From positions 1-64,000 of the forward strand of contig NZ_VTPU01000002.1 in assembly GCF_008274785.1 (NCBI RefSeq): a stretch of 64,000 bases of DNA. Reading direction: 5' to 3'. The position numbers and the translations under genes are program-made. Origin of the DNA: Halomonas eurihalina (GTDB lineage: Bacteria; Pseudomonadota; Gammaproteobacteria; Pseudomonadales; Halomonadaceae). Shown here one piece after another: positions 54,180 through 63,941 of the stretch; positions within the stretch are counted from its first letter, which is position 1; each line of letters starts with the position of its first letter. The notes under the pieces were generated by a model, which saw only the letters and a program-made list of their open reading frames with translations, ran no database searches and was not told the origin of the DNA.

Positions 54180-54829
54180 TGGCGCTTTGATCGATACCGT
54201 TGACGGCATCGAAGTTCGTGTCTCGCTTGGCCGAAGGTTCAGGCGCGCTGCTGCCGCTGACGCCTCCAGCGAGCGATAATGCGATGGGTAACATGGGAAG
54301 CACGACTGCGGTGCGTAGAATCAAAGCCATAGATTGTTTACCTTTGTTGTTGGAATGTATTCGGCCCGTCTTAGAGGCGTTTTATAATAGGGGCCGATTG
54401 AAGTATTGACATTCAGCTTCTTGAGTCAGACTTTACTATCTCATGCCGTTTGAGATCCGTGAGTGATTGGTCTGGCCAAATACCATGATTTGAACGGACA
54501 ATTTGATGCTGCGGGATCGGGAACAGTACAAAGAAAATGGGGCCGTTGCGTGCCACACCCGACGAATAATCCTGCGGTGGGCTCACCTGAACAGTCGCAA
54601 GGTCAACATCTTTGGGATATACCACCGATCCATGCAACCACGTACTCCTGTAGAGGCTGTACTGGCCTTTTCCCCACATTCCATGCGTCATCTTTGATCG
54701 ATCTTCAGTTTGCCGTGACCACCACGATCATTCGGGACGCGATGGCCCCTAGCGTTTGCCGACACTCTCTGGCCAAGGTCGGTTTTATCGACTAGCCCAC
54801 TAACTTACGGGCGAACAACTTCATAAAGA
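54180..54829. other. Non-coding stretch with gene debris
   Basis: No convincing complete gene. On the minus strand 54330-54184 could code a signal peptide (LILRTAVVLPMLPIALSLAGGV) followed by a few residues, perhaps the start of a lost exported protein. The remainder, with lower G+C, shows nothing I can name. Confidence 0.4.
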
Positions 54830-54990
54830 CGGCCAGATACAACCAACCTTGTCAGGCACAAAGGTAAGTGATGTCGGTGATCCAACCCTGATCAGGATGC
54901 TCGACGGTAAACTCCCACCGCAGCTGATAGCCAGCCATCAGCGGGGTAACATCTCCCTTTCTGTCTGACCAGAGCCAACCGATGAAGCAG
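54830..54990 (-). pseudogene. IS3-family orfB fragment
   Basis: On the minus strand the sequence codes VEHPDQGWITDITYLCA, then a stop, then in another frame LFARKLVG. This is the region around the first catalytic Asp of an IS3 transposase. Only about 50 codons remain, interrupted. Confidence 0.7.
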
Positions 54991-55012
54991 ATCTCTTCCG
55001 CCTAGGCTGAGC

Positions 55013-55150
55013 ACTATAATAAGAAGAAGGTTACCTGCCGTGAGCAGTTCCTGGTCCAGATGGAGGCCTTGGTGCTCTGGCAACGGTTGGTCGAGGGGGG
55101 GCAGCCGCCCTACCATACCCTTATGGGCCTGATTGTAGGGCGGACGCATC
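55013..55150 (+). pseudogene. IS5-family transposase fragment
   Basis: The reading KKKVTCREQFLVQMEALVLWQRLVE matches the N-terminal region of IS5-type transposases. The rest is absent. It touches the end of the BASS gene. Confidence 0.6.
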
Positions 55151-55166
55151 ATGCAGATATCTAGCT

Positions 55167-56045
55167 TTAGGTTGCGGGCGAAGACGCCGGTATGAGCTTC
55201 TGACCGGCTACCACCAACAAGAAACCCACCATATACATCAGCAGGCTATAGACCATCACTGGCACCGACATCTCGCTGGATTCCAGCAAGGTCAGCGTCA
55301 CCATAAATGCCAGAGTGCCGTTCTTGATACCCAGTTCCACGGCCACGGCCATGGATTCCCACCGCGACAGACCCAGCACCCGGCTGAAGCCTAGTCCGAC
55401 GATGATACCGGCCAGGTTGAGCAGCAAGGTGGCCGGCCCAGCGTCAAGGAACAGCTGCACCAGGCGATCCCTTGACTCCCACAGCAGCAAGATGCTCAGC
55501 AGCAGCAAAACTGCCGCGCCAAAGCGGCTGACACCATTCTCCATCCGCTGGGCTCGCTCTGGCCAGCGGCTGCGGATCAGCATACCGGTAGCAACCGGTA
55601 GCAGTACGATCACTGCCAGCATGGTAATGGTCTTGCCCACTGGCAGGGTGATCTCCGCGCTTTCACCGAAGTATTGCACCAGCGCCAGGTTGGTGAAGAA
55701 CGGCAGGCTGAGGATGGCGATCAGGCTGGCAGACACCGTCAGCAGGATAGACAGAGCAACGTTGCCCCGAGACAACAGGGTAAACAGATTGGACGTGGCA
55801 CCACCGGGGCAAGCCGCGATGACAACCAGACCAACGGCCAGTGCTGGTGTTAGGCTCAGCATGGACGCAATAGCAAACGCGGCCATGGGCATCAGCAATA
55901 TCTGAGCAATGGTACCGACGATCATGCCTTTGGGGTTGAGTGTCACCTGCCCAAAATCACGCACGGTGAGCGTCAAGCCAATGCCGACCATGATAATGAA
56001 CAGTGAGACCGGCAAGCCGATCGAAAACAGAGGGCTGGATTCCAA
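55167..56045 (-). CDS. Bile acid:sodium symporter family (BASS) transporter
   Basis: The protein of about 292 residues has nine to ten predicted membrane segments and the BASS motifs FIIMVGIGLTLTVRDF, IAACPGGATSNLFTLLSRGNVALS and AVELGIKNGTLAFMV. The family imports bile acids, organic acids, pantoate and steroid sulfates with sodium. I place the start at a TTG (56045) with AGGAG upstream. An in-frame GTG at 56123 would add 26 polar residues that look like the tail of another gene. Neighbouring acyl-CoA genes suggest an organic acid as substrate. Confidence 0.83.
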   Translation of the reverse strand: MESSPLFSIGLPVSLFIIMVGIGLTLTVRDFGQVTLNPKGMIVGTIAQILLMPMAAFAIASMLSLTPALAVGLVVIAACPGGATSNLFTLLSRGNVALSILLTVSASLIAILSLPFFTNLALVQYFGESAEITLPVGKTITMLAVIVLLPVATGMLIRSRWPERAQRMENGVSRFGAAVLLLLSILLLWESRDRLVQLFLDAGPATLLLNLAGIIVGLGFSRVLGLSRWESMAVAVELGIKNGTLAFMVTLTLLESSEMSVPVMVYSLLMYMVGFLLVVAGQKLIPASSPAT

Positions 56046-56216
56046 GGGAGAATCTCCTGAATAGTCGTTATTTTCGCTGTCAGAGAGCCAGTTAAGTGCC
56101 CGGATATGGGCCGGGAGCGCCACCGAGTCATTGATGGGTGGCTACCAGCCCCGATGTTCTTCAAGCGATTGAAGATTCAGCGTTTCAAAAGGTGCCCACG
56201 ATGCCTACAGCGCGTT

Positions 56217-57437
56217 TTACCCCCGGCCATAGATGGCATCACGTACAGCATTGGGAAAGGGCCCCAGTGTGCCGGCGAGCGTCGTATTGGTCAGGCTGAC
56301 GACACTCAGCTCGCGAGCCGGATCGACAAACCATTTATGCCCATATACGCCTCCCCAGCTCCAGGTCCCGGCGCTCACAGGCAAGTTGGCAGCCGCCGGA
56401 TCCCTGCAAATGCCGCACCCCAGACCAAAGCCCCAACCGGGTTCAGCTAAATTGGCCTCGAGTTCTCCGACAACATTGGTCGTAAATCGCTCGACACTTT
56501 CCGGCTTTAGCAGCGGGCCACCACCCTGACGCAGAGCTTCCAGTAGCTTTAGTGTATCGATGGCAGTACCCGCCATGCCACCGCCGCCCGAGGGAAAGGT
56601 TCTGGCATCGAAGATGCTGTCAGGTACAAAGTTCAATGTTAAACCGTTGAATGTAATCTGGTGACGAGCCCCCATGCACTCCGGAGGCTGGCCTGCCTCG
56701 GGGCTATTGGCGTAAGGAACAGCGAGCCGAGATGTATCAACGACCGAGAAGGTTGTATCGGTGATAGTCAGAGGGTCCGTGACTCGCCGGCGAATCACCT
56801 CTGGTAACGTACAGCCGTCCACCACCTCTAATACGGCGCCGAGGACATCGCTCGCCACCGAGTATCCCCAGGAGGTTCCAGGCTCATAAGACAAGGGCAG
56901 CGACGCTATGCGCTTCACATTCTCTGCCAATGTTATCCCTGTTGCGTCGATACCATCTGACACACCAGCCCGCCGATAAGCCCCCCCCTCCGGTTCAAGA
57001 AACCCATAGGTCAAACCCGCTGTATGTGACATCAGATGACGTATTCTGATGATTGACTCTTCACCATCCGCGGTTCTTGGTCGGAAGTAAGTCAGGTATT
57101 TCGTGACCGGGTCATCGAGAGCGAGCTTCCCTTCTTCAACCATCTGCATGGCAGCGACGGTGACATATAACTTGGTTACCGAGGCCAGCCTGAAGATTGC
57201 GTCCTCACGCATGGGAGTACTCGCTTCACGATCGAGAAGGCCGGCGGCGCGTCGATAGATGAGAGCGCCTTTTCTGGCCACCATGACCACAGCCCCCACG
57301 ACAAGATTATCGGCCAGCGCTTGGTCGATGGCAGCGTCGAGCGCCGGGGAAAAATCAGCGCCTACCTCAGAGCCTTTGGCGGAATTGCTTACAAGACTGG
57401 CCTCGGCCGTCAGATAGGATTTGTCATCGTTTTCCAT
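56217..57437 (-). CDS. Serine hydrolase of the beta-lactamase/EstB family
   Basis: The 406-residue protein has the class C-like active site: SVTK (SxxK) in FRLASVTKLYVTVAAMQ, the Tyr in WGYSVASDVLG and a late WSWGGVYGHKWFVDPA region in place of KTG. It lacks a signal peptide, so it is more likely a cytoplasmic esterase (EstB, 6-aminohexanoate-type or lactone hydrolase) than a beta-lactamase. The start has a perfect AGGAGGT site. It precedes the BASS gene on the same strand and follows the FadB remnant. Confidence 0.85.
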   Translation of the reverse strand: MENDDKSYLTAEASLVSNSAKGSEVGADFSPALDAAIDQALADNLVVGAVVMVARKGALIYRRAAGLLDREASTPMREDAIFRLASVTKLYVTVAAMQMVEEGKLALDDPVTKYLTYFRPRTADGEESIIRIRHLMSHTAGLTYGFLEPEGGAYRRAGVSDGIDATGITLAENVKRIASLPLSYEPGTSWGYSVASDVLGAVLEVVDGCTLPEVIRRRVTDPLTITDTTFSVVDTSRLAVPYANSPEAGQPPECMGARHQITFNGLTLNFVPDSIFDARTFPSGGGGMAGTAIDTLKLLEALRQGGGPLLKPESVERFTTNVVGELEANLAEPGWGFGLGCGICRDPAAANLPVSAGTWSWGGVYGHKWFVDPARELSVVSLTNTTLAGTLGPFPNAVRDAIYGRG

Positions 57438-57465
57438 GATACCTCCTGCGGTAGTGTTTGGTTGC

Positions 57466-57789
57466 TCATTGACACGAAAATTCTTCTGCGGTCATCCCTC
57501 CTGATTTCTGAGCATGTTTACGAAGCACGGACACGGCAATTAACATGGAGAGCAGAGCGAGCACGGCGGCACCCGAGATATAGGCGCCGACGCTAAAATC
57601 ATCCCTGGCACTAGTGATCCTCAATCCTCTGAGCGCTTCATTGACCTGAAGCGCCTTGACCGCCGCTCGCAGCTCCTGAATGGCCGAGCGCGAGAGCGTG
57701 TTGATAGCCTTGTCTTTCAGGTCGAAAGTGAGAGTGGCGATATCATCACGATTCCTAGTCACCGTGATGCCATGATCCTGATAGAGCAC
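57466..57789 (-). pseudogene. FadB-like enoyl-CoA hydratase, N-terminal fragment fused to foreign tail
   Basis: A GTG start behind GGGGGAG opens MLYQDHGITVTRNRDDIATL, followed by LTFDLKDKAINTLSR and LRGLRITSARDDFSVGA, the first 70 residues of a FadB/FadJ multifunctional beta-oxidation protein. The homology ends before the oxyanion-hole motif and continues as a membrane segment (AAVLALLSMLIAVSVL) that does not belong to FadB. It has no catalytic capacity. Confidence 0.78.
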
Positions 57790-57890
57790 TAATCTCCCCC
57801 CAGCGTAGTGGCGCCGACTCCCCTCGACATATCGAGCACCAAGTCCAATATGATGCATGCCCCATTGATGGAGCGGTCCCAAGCCGGCCC

Positions 57891-58898
57891 CTAGATCTTG
57901 GTACTCAGCACAAGCACAGTAGAATTTATCGTGATATTGTTTTCTGCCTTCTGCCCAAGCATGACTTTTGCTTTCACACTCCAGGGACGGTTGGCAAGCA
58001 TGAACGTCTTCTGCACTAAGGGCCCAGAGGAAAAGCCATATCTTCTTTTCCCATCCGAGCCTGAAATATCGGCAGCAACACGAGGGTCAGGAGATCCATC
58101 ATCCTCAATCTGATAGAACGTATCGAAGGCAACACCAAGCCGCCATTTCCCATAAAGTTCGCTGACCGCAAATGACAGATGTACAAGGTCACCAGAGGCG
58201 TAGTCTGTTGCATCATTTTTCAAGTAATGATTATAGTAGAGTCGCGCACTGATATCGGTAACATCCCCCCCCAACACACCCTTTGTTGAAAGAGTTACTG
58301 CTGCATTGGGAACAATATCCCAGATATTACCTCCACGCTGCGGCACACCCTTTTTCCCCTCGTCTACATTATATTTTCCTACTGGAATCACAGCCCCCAA
58401 TCCAGCTCCAATGGTTACACCAAATGGATCAGACTCTGGGGTCAGATTTCTGCTCCAGAAGAATAAGTCCGAATAGATATCTCCCATCCCTCTTGAGCAC
58501 TTCTCCCTCGAGGAAGAAACTCCGAAGCAGAGTTCCCCATATGACTGACTAATGGAACTTGCGACACTCCCCCCCAGAACCTCAAAGGGGTAAACGTAGA
58601 GGAGAGAATAAGCGAGCGTCTTTGACGAGCCTACAGGGTCAGGATATATCTCATCCCCATTCTTGTCGTAGATGCCCGTCATATCGACATAGATCCCCCC
58701 GAGTGCGCCATAGAGACCGGGGGGCGGCAATACCGCCGCACGAGCATCACTGCCTCCTATGGGCCCTACCGTCGTGGCCGCTTCCCCAGCATAAGCAAAA
58801 TTATTTACCACCAGGGCCACAACCAGAAGCCCCCCCTTGACAGCCCGCATCCTATACAACGACATACGAGATGCGATATCCAATCTTGTATTTATCAT
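57891..58898 (-). CDS. SphA-like outer-membrane protein (MetA-pathway phenol degradation family)
   Basis: The 335-residue protein has a signal peptide (GGLLVVALVVNNFAYA) and then the beta-rich sequence of the Phenol_MetA_deg/SphA family: LPPPGLYGALGGIYVDMTG near the start, FGVTIGAGLGAVIPVGKYN, the repeating amphipathic strands and a hydrophobic end STVLVLSTKI. Members sit in gene clusters for hydrophobic or aromatic carbon sources and probably form an uptake barrel. The start at 58898 has GGAAGGTG six bases before. The gap 58899-59227 holds A+T-rich sequence without a visible gene. Confidence 0.78.
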   Translation of the reverse strand: MINTRLDIASRMSLYRMRAVKGGLLVVALVVNNFAYAGEAATTVGPIGGSDARAAVLPPPGLYGALGGIYVDMTGIYDKNGDEIYPDPVGSSKTLAYSLLYVYPFEVLGGSVASSISQSYGELCFGVSSSREKCSRGMGDIYSDLFFWSRNLTPESDPFGVTIGAGLGAVIPVGKYNVDEGKKGVPQRGGNIWDIVPNAAVTLSTKGVLGGDVTDISARLYYNHYLKNDATDYASGDLVHLSFAVSELYGKWRLGVAFDTFYQIEDDGSPDPRVAADISGSDGKRRYGFSSGPLVQKTFMLANRPWSVKAKVMLGQKAENNITINSTVLVLSTKI

Positions 58899-59227
58899 CT
58901 CACACCTTCCAGCACCTTTACATGGTGTAACCCCGCGAGATCGGCTCTCGCTTTCAGAATAACTCAGAGTAATTTTATAACCATCCACAACACAGCGTGA
59001 GTCAAATCTCTGACACATTTATGGATATAAAACAATGAAACTCACATCTTTGCCAAAACCGGGACCTCGTTCCATCCTATGCACATTACCGGCGCACCCC
59101 TTGAAGGACCATATTTATATCGTCTCGACTTCCACTCTCATCATATAAAACATTAATGCGAGCACCTGATACATTAGCGGCATCATCTTCTTCTCAGGCT
59201 TCACGTTAATGGGCAATAGCTTTTCAC

Positions 59228-59560
59228 CTATTGAATTTCCTGGGTCAGGCCTCCTCCATAGATAATCCTGATACTGCTCTCCATATAGACATCTTCTTGG
59301 TCTAAGCCGACTATTTCATTGAACTTCTCCAGCCTAGTGTCGGCACTCTCAAGCAGGCTCTGGATACCCTTTCTCGTCATCACCTGCTCATAGACTTCAT
59401 TGGAATGCGCATTCTCTTTGATCTGACTCATGCCCCCCCCCCCTTGTGTTATTTGTTTCAGTCTAAACATCATGTCGGTATATTTAGTGTTATTGAAGGC
59501 ACCTCGATAGGCCTTGCCAGTCGGGGGACGGGCAATGGAAACAATCACAGCATCATGCAT
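59228..59560 (-). pseudogene. Acetyl-CoA acetyltransferase (thiolase) N-terminal fragment
   Basis: The first 25 codons (MHDAVIVSIARPPTGKAYRGAF) are the start of a FadA-type thiolase with a proper AGGAG site. After that the homology is lost, a run of ten C at about 59433-59442 follows (GGGG in the protein) and the remaining 65 residues match nothing I know. It directly follows the SDR gene, so an SDR-thiolase operon once existed. Confidence 0.72.
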
Positions 59561-59562
59561 GA

Positions 59563-60495
59563 TCAGGCTCCTGTACCCTCAAGAGTGACACCCAGCGCCT
59601 TCGCCGCCTGAGTCACAAATTTCATTGTCTGCCCCTGCGCATCCTGCAGCATCGCCTGGTCGCGCGAGTCCAGGAGCTTGGAAAGGTTTGACGCAATATT
59701 CTCGGGAGTCTGCTCGTCAGGGGCCAGGTAGATGCCATTGGTCTCGTAGATACGCGTTACAGCATACCCACCTGCTCCCGCGCAGAGGATGAGACGGGAA
59801 GGCGCCTGGTCCTGTACGAGATAGAGAAGGCCGGCCGTTACGCTTTCCACTGTCATCAAGTCAAGGCACGCTCTGGGAACAAGATCTTCCGTCATGCGTG
59901 TTGCGGCGGTTGGTGACAGCGTGTTGATATGAATGCCGTATCTGGCGCCCTCCAAATGCAGAGCATTCATCAACCCTACGACCCCCATCTTGGCCGCCCC
60001 ATAGTTGGCCTGGCCGAAATTGCCGTAGAGCCCGGAGGAAGAGGAGGTCATGACGATACGGCCGTACTGTTGCTCGCGCATCGTTTCCCAGACTGCCCTG
60101 GTACAGTTGGCAGAGCCCATCAGGTGAACGTCAACCACCGCCTTGAAGTCCTCGACATCCATCTTCGAGAAGGATTTATCGCGCAGGATGCCGGCATTGT
60201 TGACCAGAATGTCGACCCGGCCCCATTTCTTTCTGGCCTTGGACACCATGGCCTGAACCTGAGCGTAGTCGGCCACATTGGCGCTGCTCGCCATCGCCTC
60301 GCCCCCGAGGCTGCGGATCTCTTCGACAACGAGATCCGCCGCATCCCGCGAACCATCATTGCCGTCTACCGCACTACCAAGGTCATTAACGACCACTTTC
60401 GCTCCACGCGCAGCAAGTCCCAGAGCATGGGAACGGCCAAGTCCATTGCCGGCCCCCGTGATAATCGCTACTCGTCCATCAAACCGCACTGTCAT
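59563..60495 (-). CDS. Short-chain dehydrogenase, peroxisomal-type 3-hydroxyacyl-CoA dehydrogenase
   Basis: The 310-residue protein is a classical SDR with cofactor motif TGAGNGLGRSHA, structural NNAG, catalytic Ser in TSSSSGLYG and YGAAK. The inserted stretch VVVNDLGSAVDGNDGSRDAADLVVEEI and the extended C-terminal tail are typical of the MFE-2/17-beta-HSD4 group, which oxidises 3-hydroxyacyl-CoA. It starts with GGAGGCAAC before the ATG. The following thiolase fragment supports a beta-oxidation role. It is the only complete enzyme of this presumed pathway in the window. Confidence 0.87.
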   Translation of the reverse strand: MTVRFDGRVAIITGAGNGLGRSHALGLAARGAKVVVNDLGSAVDGNDGSRDAADLVVEEIRSLGGEAMASSANVADYAQVQAMVSKARKKWGRVDILVNNAGILRDKSFSKMDVEDFKAVVDVHLMGSANCTRAVWETMREQQYGRIVMTSSSSGLYGNFGQANYGAAKMGVVGLMNALHLEGARYGIHINTLSPTAATRMTEDLVPRACLDLMTVESVTAGLLYLVQDQAPSRLILCAGAGGYAVTRIYETNGIYLAPDEQTPENIASNLSKLLDSRDQAMLQDAQGQTMKFVTQAAKALGVTLEGTGA

Positions 60496-60729
60496 GTTGC
60501 CTCCCTGGGTCTGTTCTTTATGTCGTCTCTACGCCTGTCTTCGACATGATGAGGCGCCTTTGCAAGGCTTCCATTTCGAAAATGGGATGCCGACGTCGTT
60601 AGACCGATAACAGTGACGCTTTCATCTAAAGTGCAACCTGCACGGTCGTAGTCAATGCCCCTACTCATGGAACGTCATCGCCGTGTACGAGCTCATGAAC
60701 GCCACTCTGCAATTGGGGTATTTCAACTT

Positions 60730-60894
60730 TTAAATCAATGCATTAGCGATGACATTGATCATGTAGTCGAGCTCGACCCACGCCACAGAGCGGTCTCTCT
60801 CCTGTAGGGCCGGGTGGGCCGATATCTCTGCCGCTGCCATCCGAAGCATGGCATCAAAGTCCGGGTAGCTCCCAGTGGCTGGCATCAGACGCAT
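60730..60894 (-). pseudogene. Acyl-CoA ligase N-terminal fragment
   Basis: A short 54-codon reading with a good GAGGGAG site starts MRLMPATGSYPDFDAML and ends WVELDYMINVIANALI followed by TAA. The last part is the first conserved strand-helix of AMP-forming acyl-CoA synthetases. The remaining ~480 residues are missing. It fits the same decayed acyl-catabolic cluster. The rest of 60496-61170 holds no other gene I can support. Confidence 0.55.
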
Positions 60895-61249
60895 GGGCGT
60901 ACTCCCTCACGGGATGGATTGCCTTGTCTTCCCGTCTCGAGAGCCTTCGTGACGCAGTGCCTCAGCGAGGTGAGTTCGCATCTTGATGACCTACTCGACA
61001 GAAATTGAATATTAAGAACAGTTTCAGAATCCATCATCCATCCTTCAAAATATAATATCTCATTGTTTTTGCTAATTTTTTTATAAAAACGTGTGCAGAA
61101 CTACTTTGTCTTTACAAAAACTTTACTCAATATTCATTCTTGGTTGAATTCAATGTAGTCTTTTATCTCTTGCCATGCAAACGCTCGCAGTGAAGGCGGC
61201 CCCTCCCCGAATTCTGGACAAGACCCCCGGTACACACCGAGACGCTCCC

Positions 61250-62180
61250 CACCGCGAGAGGTTGTGCTTCACCAACGAGCAGGTTGCCTACGCACTGGGG
61301 ACATGCGGAGGTCGGTTCCCCGATTGCAGACGTGTGGATGTCCTTTCAAGAATGCTCGGAGCACTCCGTAAAAACGACAGCTGGCCCGCCCGAGATGCTT
61401 TACGGCCAACACATGGCAGTCTGCAGCGCCCTTGCCGCGTCACGTTCGGCGCTCTATCACCACAGTCAAGCGCAGGATCAGCGCCCTGTTCTTCTATGGA
61501 TTCAGAAAGTCACCACCACACGAGTGCGTTACGGTTATCGGCGGGTACATGCACTGTTCAAACGCGAAGGCCGGAACGTCAGCCACAAGCGCGTGTATCG
61601 GCTGTATCGAGAAACGGACCTCTCCCTTCAGCACAAGCAAGCCAGACGACGACCGGATGGCTGCACTTCGTCGTGTACGAGTGCTCGCCACGGCAACGGC
61701 TCAAGCGTGGAGCATGGACTTCATCAGTGGCACCTTGTTCAATGGCCAGCGACTACGCGCCCTGACACTGACTGATGAATACAGCCGAGAAGGCCTGGCG
61801 AATCAAGTTGATGGTTACATTGGAGCTGAAAGTGTAGTTGGGACCATGACAAGGATTTTCCAGCAGGGACACCGACCTGTCTGGCCCCATGTCAATAGCC
61901 GTCCCAAATTCGCCTCGCGCGCAATAGATCACTTAACATACTGAAAGGGGCGTAACGCAGGATTTCAACCTCCCGGGCAAGCCGAAGGATAATGCTCTTG
62001 CGGAGTCTTTAAACGGAAAATTCGGGGCAGAATGCCTAGCCTCCCATTGGTTCCTGTCGATGGACGATGCTCGCGACAAGACATAAGCCTGGCGACAGAA
62101 CTAAAATCAGGTCAGGTCTCATTCATCCCTGAAACGACGCTTTCGACACCGCCCACATCGCCAACTAGATTCAGGCATTG
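61250..62180 (+). pseudogene. IS3-family element, heavily decayed
   Basis: OrfB pieces appear in three frames: SRSALYHHSQ with VRYGYRRVHALFKREG and KRVYRLYRE; AWSMDFISGTLFNGQRLRALTLTDEYSRE with the first Asp; then GKPKDNALAESLNGKFGAECL with the Glu. Stops and frameshifts between them show it is dead. No ends could be fixed. Confidence 0.78.
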
Positions 62181-62735
62181 AGGGACGACAAGAGGGACAT
62201 ATTTCGGGCAACCGGAGCGGCACGACTGGCAGCGGAGTTCCTGAACCTGTCAGCCATAACCGAATTCGCTGAAAGATATCATCAATCAATGTTCTCCAGC
62301 GGCAAAGAGGTCGGGTTTTCCAGCAATGTCCGGTTCTGATATGGGGTGAGGTTCAATCTTGGTCAGCGTCGACATCTGACGCCTCTTCAGCATTCGATGA
62401 AAACAGCCGGGACAGGAAGTTCCCGGGCAACAGCGAGCAGGTCTTCCGCCCCAGACGAGAAACTCAGGTGTGGTGAGCAGCTCGTAGCTGATGGAAAGTA
62501 TGCGGAGGCCATGCCCATCATTCCAATGTTGCCATCACCAAGTGGCCATACCACTGACGCGGTCTCGAGCGGCAAGTGCACAAGCGAGAAGTTTCTTAAG
62601 AGCAGCCCGGGGTCTCGGCACGGTGTGCAGTTTGAGCTCCATCTCGGTACTCCTGAGTGAACTGATGGAGGAACTCTCTGGTTGCTATCAGAGAATAGCT
62701 CTTTCAGCTCAAGTAAACACCCGAGATCCGACATG
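62181..62735. other. Stretch without a supported gene
   Basis: There are open frames here of up to 125 codons on both strands, but none has a recognisable family, ribosome site or neighbour support. The minus-strand reading 62387-62764 ends with ELPVPAVFIE, which could be a fragment of something real. I leave it unassigned. Confidence 0.35.
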
Positions 62736-63941
62736 CTATAGAATAGAGCGAGGCTTGATCCCATATAGAAACATATTGGAGAAGTGATCAGCTACGGCCA
62801 CAGGAGGCCAGCGTGTGCATTTCCTGAACCAGACAGGGTACCAGTGCTCCATTCCAGACATGATTCTATGCGCAAAGTAGCCATCAACTCCTCGGAACTC
62901 TCCAAGCCTTATTGAGTTCTTGAATCGCTCCTGTACCGCATCAACAATTGACAGGACTTCGGAGACATAGGCATTTCTATGATTCTGGGCCAGATAGTTG
63001 ATGTTATGATACGTTTCCTTGGGGCCGCATGGAGTGTCATGCAACATCAAAAGCAACCTATTTATTTGAATGACGTAATCGGAAGTCCTAGCCCATTGCG
63101 CAGCCACATGGGCGGCTATTTCAGCCTCCCTTTTCAGAGAGCGCGTTAGGCATGCATAAAGAAGATCTTCCTTGCTATCGAAATGGTAGTAAATGCCGGA
63201 CCGTGTCATACCAGCATCTAATGCGATCTGCTCAAGTGATGCTCCCATAGCCCCTTTTCTATTGAAGTTATCTGACGCGATTCTCAATAATTGATCAAAT
63301 TTGGATAAACGCTTGCTCAAGCCTGCCTGTGCCTCAAGGAAGGGGGAGAGATCAGGAAGAGGAGGTGAGACGGATGCCTTCAGATCACGGCGGCAGACAC
63401 CATGGGTAACAATGTCATCAATACTATCAATCGCCTGCTGGTGTGTGTAGTAATCATGTTCAGAAAACCAGAAAGGCACCCAGTCAAGGATGGAAATTAG
63501 CGCCACGGAAGTAAGTAATGGCTCATTGCTTTCTACTGAGCCGTCCTCGACACCTTGCTGTACGATAGCCGCTAGTTTCTCAACATTCTTCCAGCGACTT
63601 TCATGTACAATCTGGCAGAATTTTTCCGGCAACGCATCTATATCAGTGAAAAGGATCATGCGCGGGCTATCTGGACTCAGCCTGCCACGCAGAAATCGAC
63701 GTATAATCTCCAGTCCATCGATGCCGGGTTCTGACGCCGCTTCCAGCTCCTGACTATAGATATTCAATCCACGTAGATAACACTGGAATATCAGCTCCTT
63801 TTTATCTCTAAAATAGTGATAAAGAGCACTTGGAACCATGTCGAGCTGCGATGCGATCTGCTCCAGGGTAATTCTTTCATAAGAATGCCGTGCGAACATG
63901 CTTGATGCTTTTGCTAGAATCTCGTCTGACTTAATGGCCAA
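62736..63941 (-). CDS. Tandem TetR-type regulator with two DNA-binding domains
   Basis: The 401-residue protein contains two complete TetR units in series. The first HTH is residues 5-52 (ITLEQIASQLDMVPSALYHYFRDKKELI). The second is residues 215-262 (ASLEQIALDAGMTRSGIYYHFDSKEDLL), each followed by a helical ligand domain. TetR proteins normally have one HTH and dimerise. Here one chain could act as an internal dimer. The start is a TTG behind GGGAGG. It is probably the regulator of the acyl-catabolic genes on the same strand downstream. Confidence 0.87.
   Translation of the reverse strand: MAIKSDEILAKASSMFARHSYERITLEQIASQLDMVPSALYHYFRDKKELIFQCYLRGLNIYSQELEAASEPGIDGLEIIRRFLRGRLSPDSPRMILFTDIDALPEKFCQIVHESRWKNVEKLAAIVQQGVEDGSVESNEPLLTSVALISILDWVPFWFSEHDYYTHQQAIDSIDDIVTHGVCRRDLKASVSPPLPDLSPFLEAQAGLSKRLSKFDQLLRIASDNFNRKGAMGASLEQIALDAGMTRSGIYYHFDSKEDLLYACLTRSLKREAEIAAHVAAQWARTSDYVIQINRLLLMLHDTPCGPKETYHNINYLAQNHRNAYVSEVLSIVDAVQERFKNSIRLGEFRGVDGYFAHRIMSGMEHWYPVWFRKCTRWPPVAVADHFSNMFLYGIKPRSIL

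Noticed and set aside
56217..57437. A beta-lactam resistance gene
   Set aside because: The SxxK motif is present, but there is no signal peptide and no KTG triad. The EstB-type esterase reading is more likely.
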